Assembly: GCF_902809855.1 (NCBI RefSeq) | Contig: NZ_CADDWJ010000001.1 | Span: 1,240,001 to 1,304,000 of the forward strand | Origin: Acinetobacter sp. Marseille-Q1618 | GTDB lineage: Bacteria > Pseudomonadota > Gammaproteobacteria > Pseudomonadales > Moraxellaceae | Direction: 5' to 3' | DNA length: 64,000 bases | Shown here: in pieces, positions 1 to 9,529 of the stretch | Layout of the letters: every line of letters starts with the position of its first letter | Position numbering within the stretch: the stretch's first letter is position 1 | Translations under genes and position numbers: made by a program | The notes under the pieces: generated by a model | Database searches by the model: none | What the model was told of the DNA's origin: nothing | What the model saw: only the letters and a program-made list of their open reading frames with translations

Positions 1-229
1 ACACCCTTTCGATCCGCAACACGCATTTATGATTGATGACACAGCACCTGTACTTGAAGGTGCGAAACGTTTTGGGATTGCAAATCTAATCACCATTACG
101 CAGCCTTCTAGTTTAAAAGCTGCACGTAATCCATTAGAGTTACATTATCCAGCGATTCAACATTTAACAGAGTTATTGCCAATCTTGGCGCAATATCAAA
201 TTAAGGATGTCGATGTCAAAACAGCCTAA
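1..229 (+). CDS. yrfG: HAD-family GMP/IMP nucleotidase, C-terminal part (truncated by window edge)
   Basis: The reading frame is open from base 2 and stops at 229, so only the last 75 or so residues are present. The piece FDPQHAFMIDDT..VLEGAKRFGI matches the C-terminal HAD motif, in which an aspartate pair (IDD) binds Mg2+, followed by a Gly-Ile segment. HAD nucleotidases of the YrfG type dephosphorylate GMP and IMP, and YrfG is often found beside hslR, as here. The stop overlaps the start region of hslR, so the two are probably co-transcribed. The exact substrate is inferred from the neighbourhood and could be another nucleotide. Confidence 0.75.
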   Translation, partial: HPFDPQHAFMIDDTAPVLEGAKRFGIANLITITQPSSLKAARNPLELHYPAIQHLTELLPILAQYQIKDVDVKTA

Positions 230-671
230 AAATCAAAAAGATCAAAACGCCCAAGAAAATGACACAGTCCGTGCTGACAAATGGCTTTGGGCTGCACGTT
301 TCTTTAAAACTCGATCGATTGCTAAAGCAGCCATTGAAGGTGGTAAAGTTCATCATGATGGTGAACGCATTAAAGTTTCGAAAGAAATTCGTATCGGTAT
401 GGAACTGACGATACAACAAGGGTTTGACCGCAAGACGGTAGTAGTTAAAGCCTTGTCAAATGTGCGTGGTGGTGCGCCTGCTGCCCAGCTATTATATGAA
501 GAAACTGAAGTCAGTATTGCGAAACGAGAATTGATTTCAACCCAAAGAAAATTGCATAATCTTGCACGACCTGAACATCGACCAAGTAAGAAAGACCGTC
601 GAGAAATCAGTAAATTTAGACAAGAAAACGATGCAGGTTATGACCAAAATTGGTCATATCATGATGAATAA
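213..671 (+). CDS. hslR: Heat shock protein 15 homolog, S4-domain RNA-binding protein
   Basis: This protein of about 152 aa has an N-terminal S4 domain (about residues 18-65, RADKWLWAARFFKTRS..AI..GKV). It has a basic C-terminal tail rich in Lys and Arg. Hsp15 binds 50S subunits that carry stalled nascent chains and helps recycle them. ATG codons lie at 207 and 213; AAGG at 203-206 is directly against the first but six bases before the second, so 213 is preferred. The start overlaps the end of the upstream nucleotidase gene, suggesting translational coupling. Confidence 0.88.
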   Translation: MSKQPKNQKDQNAQENDTVRADKWLWAARFFKTRSIAKAAIEGGKVHHDGERIKVSKEIRIGMELTIQQGFDRKTVVVKALSNVRGGAPAAQLLYEETEVSIAKRELISTQRKLHNLARPEHRPSKKDRREISKFRQENDAGYDQNWSYHDE

Positions 672-680
672 AATTAAAGA

Positions 681-710
681 TTGCAAATGCGACATATTAT
701 GTCGTAATAG
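681..710 (+). promoter_or_regulatory. Candidate recA promoter with a 15-base palindrome in the spacer
   Basis: TTGCAA (681-686) can serve as -35 and TAATAG (705-710) as a weak -10, 18 bases apart. CGACATATTATGTCG (690-704), a perfect 7+1+7 inverted repeat, fills most of the spacer. It is not the E. coli LexA box (CTGT-N8-ACAG); Acinetobacter lacks a classical LexA. A start near 717 would leave a leader of roughly 110 bases before recA. The promoter call is inference; the palindrome is seen directly. Confidence 0.4.
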
Positions 711-829
711 CGCAGTTTAATGTAGATCAGGAATTATTTTTCTGTCACTATTGCTGTTGTGGACGAAGATCAAATTTAAAGACATCCACTTTAGCGAATA
801 GTGAATTTATATTGTTTTGAGGTTTCAAG

Positions 830-1876
830 ATGGATGATAACAAAAGTAAAGCGCTGAATGCTGCATTAAGTCAAATTGAAAAACAATTTGGTAAAAATAC
901 AGTGATGCGTTTAGGTGACAATACTGTACAAGCAGTAGAGTCAGTTTCTACAGGTTCTTTAACACTGGATATCGCATTGGGTATCGGTGGTTTACCTAAA
1001 GGTCGTATTGTTGAGATTTATGGTCCTGAATCTTCAGGTAAAACCACCATGACTTTACAAGCGATTGCACAATGCCAAAAAGCAGGTGGAACTTGTGCCT
1101 TTATTGATGCTGAGCATGCACTCGATCCTCAATATGCACGTAAACTTGGCGTAGATATTGATAATTTATTGGTTTCTCAACCAGATAATGGTGAGCAAGC
1201 ACTTGAAATTGCCGATATGCTCGTTCGTTCAGGTGCGATCGATATGATCGTAGTCGACTCTGTTGCAGCCTTAACACCAAAAGCTGAAATTGAAGGTGAA
1301 ATGGGCGACTCGCACATGGGTCTACAAGCTCGATTGATGAGCCAAGCATTGCGTAAAATCACAGGTAATGCCAAACGTTCAAACTGTATGGTGATCTTCA
1401 TTAACCAAATTCGTATGAAAATTGGTGTGATGTTTGGTAGCCCTGAAACCACTACAGGTGGTAATGCTTTAAAATTCTATGCCTCTGTGCGTCTTGATAT
1501 TCGCCGTATTGGTCAAGTTAAGGAAGGCGATGAAATCGTTGGCTCTGAAACACGTGTTAAAGTTGTTAAGAATAAAATGGCTCCTCCGTTCCGTGAAGCA
1601 GTTTTCCAAATCATGTATGGTAAAGGTGTTAACCATTTAGGTGAGTTGGTCGATCTTGCTGTTGCACAAGATATCGTACATAAAGCAGGTGCTTGGTATT
1701 CATATCAAGGTGACAAAATCGGTCAAGGTAAAAACAATGCCATTCGCCACATGGAAGAAAATCCAGAAATGGCAGCCGAAATCGAAAAATTGATTCGTGA
1801 AAAACTACTCACAACATCGAATGCTGCACCTGTTGAAGAAAAAGACGAAGAAGAACCAGACTTTTTAGATGTTTAA
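830..1876 (+). CDS. recA: Recombinase RecA
   Basis: The 348-aa protein is full length for RecA. It has Walker A GPESSGKT (residues 65-72), the L2 loop region with [21 protein letters not shown], and an acidic C-terminal tail ([10 protein letters not shown]). RecA forms ATP-dependent filaments on single-stranded DNA for homologous recombination and triggers the DNA damage response. GAGG sits eight bases before the ATG. recX follows after a terminator-like hairpin at 1907-1930. The long leader fits published reports of a structured recA 5' UTR in A. baumannii, recalled here and not checked. Confidence 0.98.
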   Translation: MDDNKSKALNAALSQIEKQFGKNTVMRLGDNTVQAVESVSTGSLTLDIALGIGGLPKGRIVEIYGPESSGKTTMTLQAIAQCQKAGGTCAFIDAEHALDPQYARKLGVDIDNLLVSQPDNGEQALEIADMLVRSGAIDMIVVDSVAALTPKAEIEGEMGDSHMGLQARLMSQALRKITGNAKRSNCMVIFINQIRMKIGVMFGSPETTTGGNALKFYASVRLDIRRIGQVKEGDEIVGSETRVKVVKNKMAPPFREAVFQIMYGKGVNHLGELVDLAVAQDIVHKAGAWYSYQGDKIGQGKNNAIRHMEENPEMAAEIEKLIREKLLTTSNAAPVEEKDEEEPDFLDV

Positions 1877-1906
1877 GTTAAATATCTAAAGTCTAAAGCT
1901 AAGTTT

Positions 1907-1930
1907 AAACGCCCAAATTTGGGCGTTTTT
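1907..1930 (+). terminator. Rho-independent terminator after recA
   Basis: The inverted repeat AAACGCCC / GGGCGTTT (1907-1928) has a short AT-rich centre and ends in a T run. It lies 30 bases past the recA stop, so recX may be expressed mainly by read-through or from its own promoter. Confidence 0.8.
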
Positions 1931-2022
1931 AGCATGCTAATCCATACAAGCCAATTTTGGAATCTCAACCAAAATTATTAAAATAGAAATCCACCATTTA
2001 AAGGTTACCTTCATCTACTGCC

Positions 2023-2625
2023 ATGTCTGCTTCTAAATTTCCTAAAATGCTAAATTATGATGCACTGAAACAACAGTTTTCTTCTGAATCTGTACCTGAA
2101 ATCAGACAACATGACGTAAATGACGAACAAGCATTAAGTTTTGAGCAAGAATCTCAAAAAAAATCGCAAGGCTTAACAGGCACTCGTTTGCGTTCTTATG
2201 CTTTTGCGACATTAACCCGTAAGGAGTATTCTAAAGTAGATTTGATCGAAAAACTGTGTCTATACGCAGAAGATCGCAATGAGGTTATTGCATTGGTAGA
2301 AGAGTTAGCCCAAGAAAATTATCAAAGTGATCAACGTGTTGCTGAAATGACTGTACGCAGCCAAATTCGCCAAGGTAAAGGTCCAAATCGCATCAAAATG
2401 GCATTACGTACGAAACATTTAGATAAGTCATTGGTCAATGAGGATTTACAAGACATTGATTGGTATGAGCAAGCCTATCAATTAAAAGTGAAAAAATATG
2501 GAACTGAAGTAAGTAAAGATCCGAAAATCAAAGCTAAACAAATCCGATTTTTACAATATCGAGGCTTTGAAATGGATGCGATTATGAAAGCAATTAACAA
2601 AAAATCAGATGGTTTTGATGAATGA
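2023..2625 (+). CDS. recX: Regulatory protein RecX
   Basis: The 200-aa protein has the three-helix repeat fold of RecX, with LTRKEYSKVDLIEKL..YAE and ENYQSDQRVAEMTVRSQIRQGKGPNRI as the typical core. RecX binds RecA filaments and limits their extension and strand exchange. It is longer at the N-terminus (about 55 polar residues) than E. coli RecX. The ribosome binding site is poor: AAGG lies about 20 bases upstream, and Met9 at 2047 is a possible alternative start. Its place after recA is the usual arrangement. Confidence 0.92.
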   Translation: MSASKFPKMLNYDALKQQFSSESVPEIRQHDVNDEQALSFEQESQKKSQGLTGTRLRSYAFATLTRKEYSKVDLIEKLCLYAEDRNEVIALVEELAQENYQSDQRVAEMTVRSQIRQGKGPNRIKMALRTKHLDKSLVNEDLQDIDWYEQAYQLKVKKYGTEVSKDPKIKAKQIRFLQYRGFEMDAIMKAINKKSDGFDE

Positions 2626-2696
2626 TATCAACAAGATATTCAAAATAAAAATGAAATAGAAAATAAAATTAAGGAAAAATAAGATTATAATTTTAA

Positions 2697-2803
<107 letters not shown>

Positions 2804-3124
2804 CAGGGCTACCATTGCAAGATCAAAGTATAGAGATTTTTAAATTTCTTGCAAGTAGCCATTTCTATTTTTAAGGATTTTTATGACTGTTTGATTAATT
2901 CCTCAGCAACATCAATAAAAACAGCAGTATAAATAAAGAGAATCACACTATTTCCTGTATATTTACTCAGAAATAATCACATTTTAAAAGAAATGCTAGA
3001 ACATTGAAAAAGCAGCTTGCATTCCCCCGCCGAGCCGTTTTAAATAAAACCCATTCTCGAATGATATGACTGATTTCTCAATAAGAAATACAGGCAATAA
3101 AGCTACTTTTATGGATTTAACATT
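2804..3124. other. Gene-free stretch between SRP RNA and cpoB
   Basis: This holds the minus-strand SRP RNA promoter at its left end and, presumably, the cpoB promoter at its right end. A short GC-richer patch around 3025-3045 stands out from the AT-rich surroundings. TTTCT/AGAAA near 3074-3090 can form a small hairpin. I see no open frame of note. Confidence 0.5.
2827..2854 (-). promoter_or_regulatory. Promoter of the SRP RNA
   Basis: On the minus strand TTGCAA (2849-2854) and TATACT (2827-2832) are separated by 16 bases. This places transcription start a few bases before the 5' end of the SRP RNA, as expected for a strong stable-RNA promoter. Confidence 0.65.
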
Positions 3125-3976
3125 ATGCTAAAAAAGCATGCGCTCCTTTCAATCGCACTTTTAAGTTCAGCGACTTTGTATGCTATTCCTATTGAATCTA
3201 GAGGTTTGAGTAATCAAGACCCAAATAGCAACATTTCTGGTTCCCCTACGCCTATTACTGGAAATATGAACTGGGATTTAATGCAAAAAAATCAACAATT
3301 AGAAAATCAAATCCGTGAACTACGTGGCAAGATTGAAGAACAAGACAATGCAATTGAACAACTTAACAAAGAACTGACAAACCGTTATACCGATTTAGAT
3401 CAACGTTTAGAGTTAATGACACAAAAATTAGATGCCGATGCTGACGCAACTGATGAGAGCAATCCTGATACAGCAACACCAGAAACTCAAACACCATCTG
3501 ATCCAAACACGTCCACCCCAACTCAAACACCTATTGCAACTACACCAAACTCGCAAAGTACAACCGAAGCTCCCACTCAAGAAACCGTGAATACCAGTAA
3601 TACTACGGATTTAGAAAAAGCAGCTTATACTGTTGCTTTGGATGCTTATAAACAAGGTGGCGCTAAAAAAGCCATTGAGCCAATGCAAAATTTTATTAAA
3701 AATAATCCTAACGGTATTTATACAGGCAATGCATATTTTTGGTTAGCCGAGTTCAACTTAGCTATCGAACCACCAAATTATGAAGAAGCTAAAAAGAATT
3801 ACGAAGTTGTTGCTGCAAAATACGCGAATTCATCTAAAGCACCACGTGCCTTATATCGCTTATATAGTATTGCAATGGAAGTAAATAAAAACCCTCAAAC
3901 TGCAAATGTTTATAAAAACAAACTGTTAACAGCATTTCCTGATTCAGAAGAAGCGACGTATCTGAAGAAAAGTTAA
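3125..3976 (+). CDS. cpoB: Cell division coordinator CpoB (tol-pal system YbgF family)
   Basis: The 283-aa protein starts with a signal peptide (MLKKHALLSIALLSSATLYA). A coiled coil follows (about residues 55-105, QQLENQIRELRGKIEEQ..), then a Thr/Pro/Ser-rich linker (about 110-155). The C-terminal TPR domain contains AAYTVALDAYKQGGAKKAIEP and FWLAEFNLA. CpoB works in the periplasm with Tol-Pal and PBP1b to coordinate outer membrane constriction and septal peptidoglycan synthesis. It is not next to tol-pal here. The long TP-rich linker is the main departure from the E. coli form. Confidence 0.87.
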   Translation: MLKKHALLSIALLSSATLYAIPIESRGLSNQDPNSNISGSPTPITGNMNWDLMQKNQQLENQIRELRGKIEEQDNAIEQLNKELTNRYTDLDQRLELMTQKLDADADATDESNPDTATPETQTPSDPNTSTPTQTPIATTPNSQSTTEAPTQETVNTSNTTDLEKAAYTVALDAYKQGGAKKAIEPMQNFIKNNPNGIYTGNAYFWLAEFNLAIEPPNYEEAKKNYEVVAAKYANSSKAPRALYRLYSIAMEVNKNPQTANVYKNKLLTAFPDSEEATYLKKS

Positions 3977-4001
3977 TGTAAATCATTTTTTATAAGCAAA
4001 T

Positions 4002-4030
4002 AAAAAGACATCCGCTTGGATGTCTTTTTT
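4002..4030. terminator. Bidirectional terminator between cpoB and lpxA
   Basis: AAAAAGACATCC / GGATGTCTTTTT pair around a four-base loop (GCTT), with an A run on the left and a T run on the right. It can end transcription from both the plus-strand cpoB and the minus-strand lpxA operon. Confidence 0.85.
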
Positions 4031-4062
4031 AAATCTATAAAATTCAATTTAAAATCAGGATA

Positions 4063-4851
4063 TTAACGGACAATACCACGTTTTGACTGAATTAAAGAAT
4101 CTAATAATAGCTGTGCTTCTGGGACTTCAGGTAAAATGTCTGCTGTGATTTTTGCAATCGCTTGTTCAGTGGTTAAATTGTCTTTATAAATCAATTTAAA
4201 TGCTTCACGTAAACCTTGAATCACATTTTTAGACCAACCTTTACGGCGCATGCCTTCGACATTCATTCCAAAGGCGTGAGCAGGATTACCAGATACCATC
4301 ACATAAGCAGGGACATCTTTTAAAATCAAAGACGCTCCACCGATCATGCTATAAGAATCAATCTTACAAAATTGATGAATACCTGAGTTTCCACCAACAA
4401 TCACATAATCGCCAATGTGGACATGACCCGCTATTCCAACATTATTCGCAAAAATATTGTGGTCACCAATTTGGCAGTCATGTGCAACATGTGTATTGAC
4501 CATAAGCAAATTATGGCTACCCACTTTGGTTAAGCCATGATCCTGAACCGTACCACGATGCAAGCTACAGTGTTCACGAATTTTATTTGCATCGCCTACT
4601 TCCAACCAAGTTTCTTCACCTTGAAACTTAAGGTCTTGGCACACTTCACCCACACTTGCAAATTGAAAAATTTCGTTATCTTTACCAATGCGCGTAAAAC
4701 CACCTACCACGACATGAGAATGAAGTTTAGTACCAGAATCAATGCTAACATTCGGCCCGATAATACAATACGGTCCAATTTCTACATCAGCAGCAATCTG
4801 CGCAGTAGAATCAATGATAGCGGTAGAATGAATTAAATCTTTGTTACTCAT
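4063..4851 (-). CDS. lpxA: Acyl-ACP--UDP-N-acetylglucosamine O-acyltransferase LpxA
   Basis: The 262-aa left-handed beta-helix protein has many hexapeptide repeats (about residues 10-190). It has the active-site stretch NTHVAHDCQIG with the catalytic His, and a helical C-terminus. LpxA performs the first step of lipid A synthesis, moving an R-3-hydroxyacyl chain from ACP to UDP-GlcNAc in the cytoplasm. It is the last gene of the operon and its ATG overlaps the fabZ stop (ATGA). lpxB, which follows lpxA in E. coli, is not here. Confidence 0.97.
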   Translation of the reverse strand: MSNKDLIHSTAIIDSTAQIAADVEIGPYCIIGPNVSIDSGTKLHSHVVVGGFTRIGKDNEIFQFASVGEVCQDLKFQGEETWLEVGDANKIREHCSLHRGTVQDHGLTKVGSHNLLMVNTHVAHDCQIGDHNIFANNVGIAGHVHIGDYVIVGGNSGIHQFCKIDSYSMIGGASLILKDVPAYVMVSGNPAHAFGMNVEGMRRKGWSKNVIQGLREAFKLIYKDNLTTEQAIAKITADILPEVPEAQLLLDSLIQSKRGIVR

Positions 4852-5333
4852 GCCTGCTCTAATTTCTGATGAGAGATGATAATTTCAGCAGTTGCTGCTA
4901 CCATGCCGTCTACACTAGCAGTACATAAATATTTGTAAATGCCACGTTTTTGCATAAGTAATTCAGATTTTAGCACAAGTTGGTCACCTGGAACGACTTG
5001 TTTTTTGAAACGCACTTTCTCAGCACCAGCAAACAAAAACAATGAACCAGGTCTTGGTTTTTCATTATTCATAATAAAACCCAACACACCTGAAATTTGT
5101 GCCATCGCTTCAACGATCAACACGCCCGGCATAATCGGATAACCAGGAAAATGACCTTGCATAAATTCTTCATTGATGGACACATTTTTATAGCCAACAA
5201 TGCCATTGTCCGTGACTTCTGTAACACGATCAACAAGCAAAAACGGATAACGATGTGGTAAATACTCACGAATCGTTTGGGTTTGCATGGGTAATTCTGG
5301 AACCGTAAAAGGTAGAGATTTAGACTCAGTCAT
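4848..5333 (-). CDS. fabZ: 3-hydroxyacyl-ACP dehydratase FabZ
   Basis: The 161-aa hot-dog fold enzyme has the family signature GHFPGYPIMPGVLIVEAMAQ, with the catalytic His in GHFP and Glu in VEAMAQ. The early LPHRYPFLLVDRV motif is also present. FabZ dehydrates 3-hydroxyacyl-ACP in fatty acid elongation and competes with LpxA/LpxD for 3-hydroxyacyl-ACP, which explains its position between them. It follows lpxD after two bases and overlaps lpxA by four. Confidence 0.97.
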   Translation of the reverse strand: MTESKSLPFTVPELPMQTQTIREYLPHRYPFLLVDRVTEVTDNGIVGYKNVSINEEFMQGHFPGYPIMPGVLIVEAMAQISGVLGFIMNNEKPRPGSLFLFAGAEKVRFKKQVVPGDQLVLKSELLMQKRGIYKYLCTASVDGMVAATAEIIISHQKLEQA

Positions 5334-5335
5334 AA

Positions 5336-6406
5336 TTATTTACGCGATTTTAAAGTTGATTCAAGTTGCTCAATTTGAGCTTGCATATGATCTAGCTGTT
5401 TGACTATCTTGGTCAATGGCACATCTGCTAATTGTCGAAGCCGAACAACCGTACGTTTCCATTTAGAATTTTCTAAAATCCCCATTCCTGAAGAATAAGT
5501 TCCAGCTTCCAAAATATTTCCTGTGACCATTGACATTCCGGTTAATGTCACATTATCAGCGATTTTTATGTGACCCACTATGCCACATGCCCCTGCAAGA
5601 ATACAGTTTTTGCCAATAACAGTACTGCCTGCGATACCACACTTGGCTGCAATCGCTGTATTTTCACCAATCACCACGTTATGTGCGATTTGCACAAGGT
5701 TATCAATAATGACACCATCTTTCAGAATAGTGTCATCTAGAGCACCACGATCTATACTACAATTTGAACCAATTCGCACATCATTACCAATCTGTACAGA
5801 ACCCAATTGCACGATTCTGTTCCATTTTCCTTGATAGGGCGCAAATCCAAAACCTTCACCGCCGATCACTGTATTGGCATGAATCCGCACACGATTGGCA
5901 ATTTTAGCTTTGCCCGTAATCGTGACATGTGAATCAATAAAGCAATTTTTTCCAACTTCAACGTGATTATCAAGCTGCACATGTGATTGAATCACCGTAT
6001 CATCGCCCACGACACAATTTTCGCCAATCACTACATAATGACCAATATAGGCATTATCAGCAATGATTGCTGAATCTGCAATTTGAGCAGTTGCTTCAAT
6101 ACCACGTTTCAGCACCTTATCTTCAAAATGATGCGTCAAAATGGCAAAAGCCAAATATGGATTATCTACCACGATAAAATTATAATGATTACTCAATTGC
6201 TTTTTGAGTGCAGCGGTGACAATTAAAGCACCTGCTTTTGATGCCTGTGCTTCTTGCAAATATTTTTCGCCATTCACAAAAGAAATGTGCTGAGATTGTG
6301 CCTGTTCTAGACTAGATAATCCAATTAGAACAAGATCAGATTGACCAATTAGCTCACCTTGGACAAGTTGAGCTAATTCATCGAGATGAAATTGATGAGA
6401 TGTCAT
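5336..6406 (-). CDS. lpxD: UDP-3-O-(3-hydroxyacyl)glucosamine N-acyltransferase LpxD
   Basis: The 356-aa protein has an N-terminal uridine-binding domain (about 1-105) and a long left-handed beta helix of hexapeptide repeats (about 108-310). The conserved [12 protein letters not shown] contains the likely catalytic His. A C-terminal coiled helix ([13 protein letters not shown]) closes it. LpxD adds the second hydroxyacyl chain in lipid A synthesis. It lies three bases after skp in the operon. Confidence 0.97.
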   Translation of the reverse strand: MTSHQFHLDELAQLVQGELIGQSDLVLIGLSSLEQAQSQHISFVNGEKYLQEAQASKAGALIVTAALKKQLSNHYNFIVVDNPYLAFAILTHHFEDKVLKRGIEATAQIADSAIIADNAYIGHYVVIGENCVVGDDTVIQSHVQLDNHVEVGKNCFIDSHVTITGKAKIANRVRIHANTVIGGEGFGFAPYQGKWNRIVQLGSVQIGNDVRIGSNCSIDRGALDDTILKDGVIIDNLVQIAHNVVIGENTAIAAKCGIAGSTVIGKNCILAGACGIVGHIKIADNVTLTGMSMVTGNILEAGTYSSGMGILENSKWKRTVVRLRQLADVPLTKIVKQLDHMQAQIEQLESTLKSRK

Positions 6407-6409
6407 TGA

Positions 6410-6889
6410 TTACTTAATTGCATTAACCTTTTGGATCATTTTAGCAGTTAAATCATTCTTTGCGTCATAAGCTAAAGTTGAATTTCTATTCAAAATCATA
6501 TCTAAACCGTTCTCTTGGCGCAATTGTTCAGCAGCTTGCTTAACACGTGTTTCAAAAGTCTTGTTGGTATTTTGAATTGTGGTTTGTACTTTTGCTTGTA
6601 CCGACTGTTGAATAGATTGATATTCAGTCACTTTTGCTTGGTACTGTTTCTGAATTTGTTCAGGATTTGCACCTTTAGCCTGTGCCTGTTGTTGCAAGCT
6701 TTGGATATCTTTAGAAATTTTTTCAAGCTTTGCTGAGTCAGGTTTAACCATTTGCTCTAAGCTTACATTTTGTTGTTTTAAATAAGTGCTGCTTTCCACT
6801 ACTTTTTCGATATCTACAACACCATATCCAGCCGCATTGACCAAACCTGTAAAACCTAAACCAATCAATGCACATACTATTTTTTTCAT
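6410..6889 (-). CDS. skp: Periplasmic chaperone Skp/OmpH family
   Basis: The 159-aa protein has a signal peptide (MKKIVCALIGLGFTGLVNA), then YGVVDIEKVVESS and a long Gln/Lys-rich helical region (about 45-125) that would form the tentacles of the Skp trimer. The C-terminal strand holds NLTAKMIQKVN. Skp holds unfolded outer membrane proteins in the periplasm and passes them to BamA, encoded just upstream. Sequence similarity in this family is low, but length, signal peptide and position agree. Confidence 0.9.
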   Translation of the reverse strand: MKKIVCALIGLGFTGLVNAAGYGVVDIEKVVESSTYLKQQNVSLEQMVKPDSAKLEKISKDIQSLQQQAQAKGANPEQIQKQYQAKVTEYQSIQQSVQAKVQTTIQNTNKTFETRVKQAAEQLRQENGLDMILNRNSTLAYDAKNDLTAKMIQKVNAIK

Positions 6890-6938
6890 AATTCTACCTT
6901 CACGATATTTTGAATTTTAAAGGATAAAATGATCGAAC

Positions 6939-9488
6939 TTAGAAAGTTCGACCAATCTCAAATTGAATTTCTTTGGTTTCATCACCTGGTTTATCATTCA
7001 ATGGGAATGCATAACTGAGTGATAATGGACCGATCATGGTAATCCATGTAAAGCCAACACCTACACTATAACGCATATTATCGAGTTCAAAACCAAAATT
7101 ATCTTTACAGTATTTTTGCGCATCAATACCGGTATGATCTTTATCGAAATTAAGCTTACCTTGTGGTACATCACATTGTGTATCAAAGACTTGTGCACCT
7201 TCAGCAAAAATAACAGGACGTACTTGACGCGTCCAATCCCCTTTAAATGGTAATGGTAATGCCAGTTCTGTACCAAATTGAACTAAAGCATTCCCACCAA
7301 CTTCCTCAAAGTCATAGTCTTTGGTTTGACGCTCGTTAAAGGTTACACCTGGATATTTCGGACCTAAGGTACTGTTATCATAACCACGTACCGAACCATA
7401 ACCACCTGCATAGAAGTTTTTGTAGAACGGTAAGTCATTACCATAACCCAGCTTACCGTAACCACGTAATACAAAATCCTTACCTAATGGCAAGAAAGCT
7501 TGTGCATCATAAACCACTTTTTGATATTCAACATCACTGCCTGGCAATGCAATTTCAGCATTGATACGATGTGACATACCACTGGTTGGGAAAATTGGGC
7601 GGTTCAAGGTGTTATATGACCAACCTAAATTTAAGTTATAGGTTAAGAACTTACCTTCAAAACTATCATCATAAGCAACTTCATCCACTTTACATTTAAC
7701 ACCAACAACAATATCTTTGCCTGTTGTCGGATCTTTTTCTGTAATCTCTTCTAGTTGTGAATTACCAGCACTGTCTGTCGGACAATAGCTTGAAGTATTT
7801 TTTACCTTACCACCATTTGCTAATAAGTAATCTCTTACATAAGTTGATACATAAGGACCTGTAGTTACTTTCGTACTATCAATATTCAAACCAGCACTAA
7901 TGTTTTGATTTTCGTCAATCGGATAAGCAAAGTTAATCCCACCACCAAAACTGTCAGTCACATAGTTATTGACGTTATAGTCATCATCGAGTTTGGTTTT
8001 ACGATAATACATATTATAACCACGACTTACCCCATCAATTGTAAAATACGGGTCAGTCACACTTAAGTTATAATAGTCTTGAGTTTCAGAACGCGATAAA
8101 TCAATAGAAACACGATTCCCTGTTCCCAAGAAGTTAGTCTGGCTAACACCGGCTTGGAAAGTGATACCACCATTTTGCGAATAACCCACCGCCAAAGTAC
8201 TGGTACCTGAGTGTTGTTCTTCTACCTCAATATTTAAATCGACTTGATCTGGTTGGTTCGGTACCCGTACTGGTTTCACATCTACTTTACTAAAGAAGCC
8301 TGTACGCTCTAAACGAACTTTAGATAATTCAATTTTTTCATTGCTGGCTAAAGCACCTTCCATTTGACGCATTTCACGGCGTAAAACTTCATCAGCAGTT
8401 TTTGTATTACCCGTGAAGTTAATACGACGTACTGTTACTTGTTGCCCAGGATTAATATAGTAATTCAAATCAACGGTATGCGTTTCATTATTAATTTCAG
8501 GGACAACATTGACTTCCGTATAGTAATATCCTGCATTACCATATTTACGTAATAATAACTGTTTTACAGCATTGACTTTTTCTTGTGAATAGATCGTACC
8601 ATCTTTATAAATCTGTAATGCTTTTAATTCTTCTGGTTTATATAGCGCATCACCTAAAAACTTAGATTCGCCAAATTTAAACTGTTCACCTTCATCGACT
8701 GACACTTCAATAAAGATATTTTTCTTATCTTCACTAATATTTAAATTTGAGCTATTAATATCAAAGTTGATATAACCCTTATTTAAATACATTGCACGCA
8801 ACGCTTCTAAGCTTGCAGACATTTTTTCACGTGCATAACGGTCATTACGCGTAATGACCGATGCCCAACCACTTTCTTTTACCGCAAAAGCACGCTTGAT
8901 ATCTTCGTCTTTAAAAACAGTATTACCGATTACATTAATATCAAAAACTTTAGCTGGCTTACCTTCGTTAAAATTGATATTTAGATCAACACGGTTATTT
9001 GGACGCGCCACCGATTCAACCGTAATATCCGAGTCATAACGACCTTGCTGCGAATATTGTTGTTCAAGCTCAGTTTCTAAAGTCTGTAAAGATGACTTTT
9101 TAAGGACTTCACCTTCAGCCAATCCCATTTTTTTCAAGCCTTCTTCTAAAGCTTCTTTAGGAATTAACTTATTTCCTTTTAAGTTGATTTTTGAAATGAT
9201 TGGACGTTCAACCACTTTAAAAACCAAAACATCATTTTCTTTACTTGCTTGAATATCATCAAAAGAATTTGAGGCATACAATGCACGAATCGCATCTGCA
9301 ATGGCAGGATCGTTAACACGATCACCACTATTAATCGGAAGCAAAGCAAGCACATTACTTTGAGTTAAACGAACCAAGCCATCCACACGAATGTCACGCG
9401 CAATGAACTCATCTGCTGCATGTACCTGTTGTACTGCTGCCATTGCACTAACGAGCGCCAATGGCATAAATAAATGTGAGTGCTGCAT
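6939..9488 (-). CDS. bamA: Outer membrane protein assembly factor BamA
   Basis: The 849-aa protein has a signal peptide ending around VHAAD, five POTRA domains (about 28-430) and a C-terminal Omp85 barrel. The barrel includes the lid-lock type motif VRGYDNSTLGP and ends in Phe (FEIGRTF). BamA is the core of the BAM complex that inserts beta-barrel proteins. Two predicted surface loops carry Cys pairs (TSSYCPTD..VKCKVDE and TQCDVPQG..KYCKDN) that may form disulfides. It sits between rseP and skp. Confidence 0.97.
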   Translation of the reverse strand: MQHSHLFMPLALVSAMAAVQQVHAADEFIARDIRVDGLVRLTQSNVLALLPINSGDRVNDPAIADAIRALYASNSFDDIQASKENDVLVFKVVERPIISKINLKGNKLIPKEALEEGLKKMGLAEGEVLKKSSLQTLETELEQQYSQQGRYDSDITVESVARPNNRVDLNINFNEGKPAKVFDINVIGNTVFKDEDIKRAFAVKESGWASVITRNDRYAREKMSASLEALRAMYLNKGYINFDINSSNLNISEDKKNIFIEVSVDEGEQFKFGESKFLGDALYKPEELKALQIYKDGTIYSQEKVNAVKQLLLRKYGNAGYYYTEVNVVPEINNETHTVDLNYYINPGQQVTVRRINFTGNTKTADEVLRREMRQMEGALASNEKIELSKVRLERTGFFSKVDVKPVRVPNQPDQVDLNIEVEEQHSGTSTLAVGYSQNGGITFQAGVSQTNFLGTGNRVSIDLSRSETQDYYNLSVTDPYFTIDGVSRGYNMYYRKTKLDDDYNVNNYVTDSFGGGINFAYPIDENQNISAGLNIDSTKVTTGPYVSTYVRDYLLANGGKVKNTSSYCPTDSAGNSQLEEITEKDPTTGKDIVVGVKCKVDEVAYDDSFEGKFLTYNLNLGWSYNTLNRPIFPTSGMSHRINAEIALPGSDVEYQKVVYDAQAFLPLGKDFVLRGYGKLGYGNDLPFYKNFYAGGYGSVRGYDNSTLGPKYPGVTFNERQTKDYDFEEVGGNALVQFGTELALPLPFKGDWTRQVRPVIFAEGAQVFDTQCDVPQGKLNFDKDHTGIDAQKYCKDNFGFELDNMRYSVGVGFTWITMIGPLSLSYAFPLNDKPGDETKEIQFEIGRTF

Positions 9489-9529
9489 GCCTATTATTTT
9501 CCAGTAAGTTAATTTTTCACTCTTGCGTC

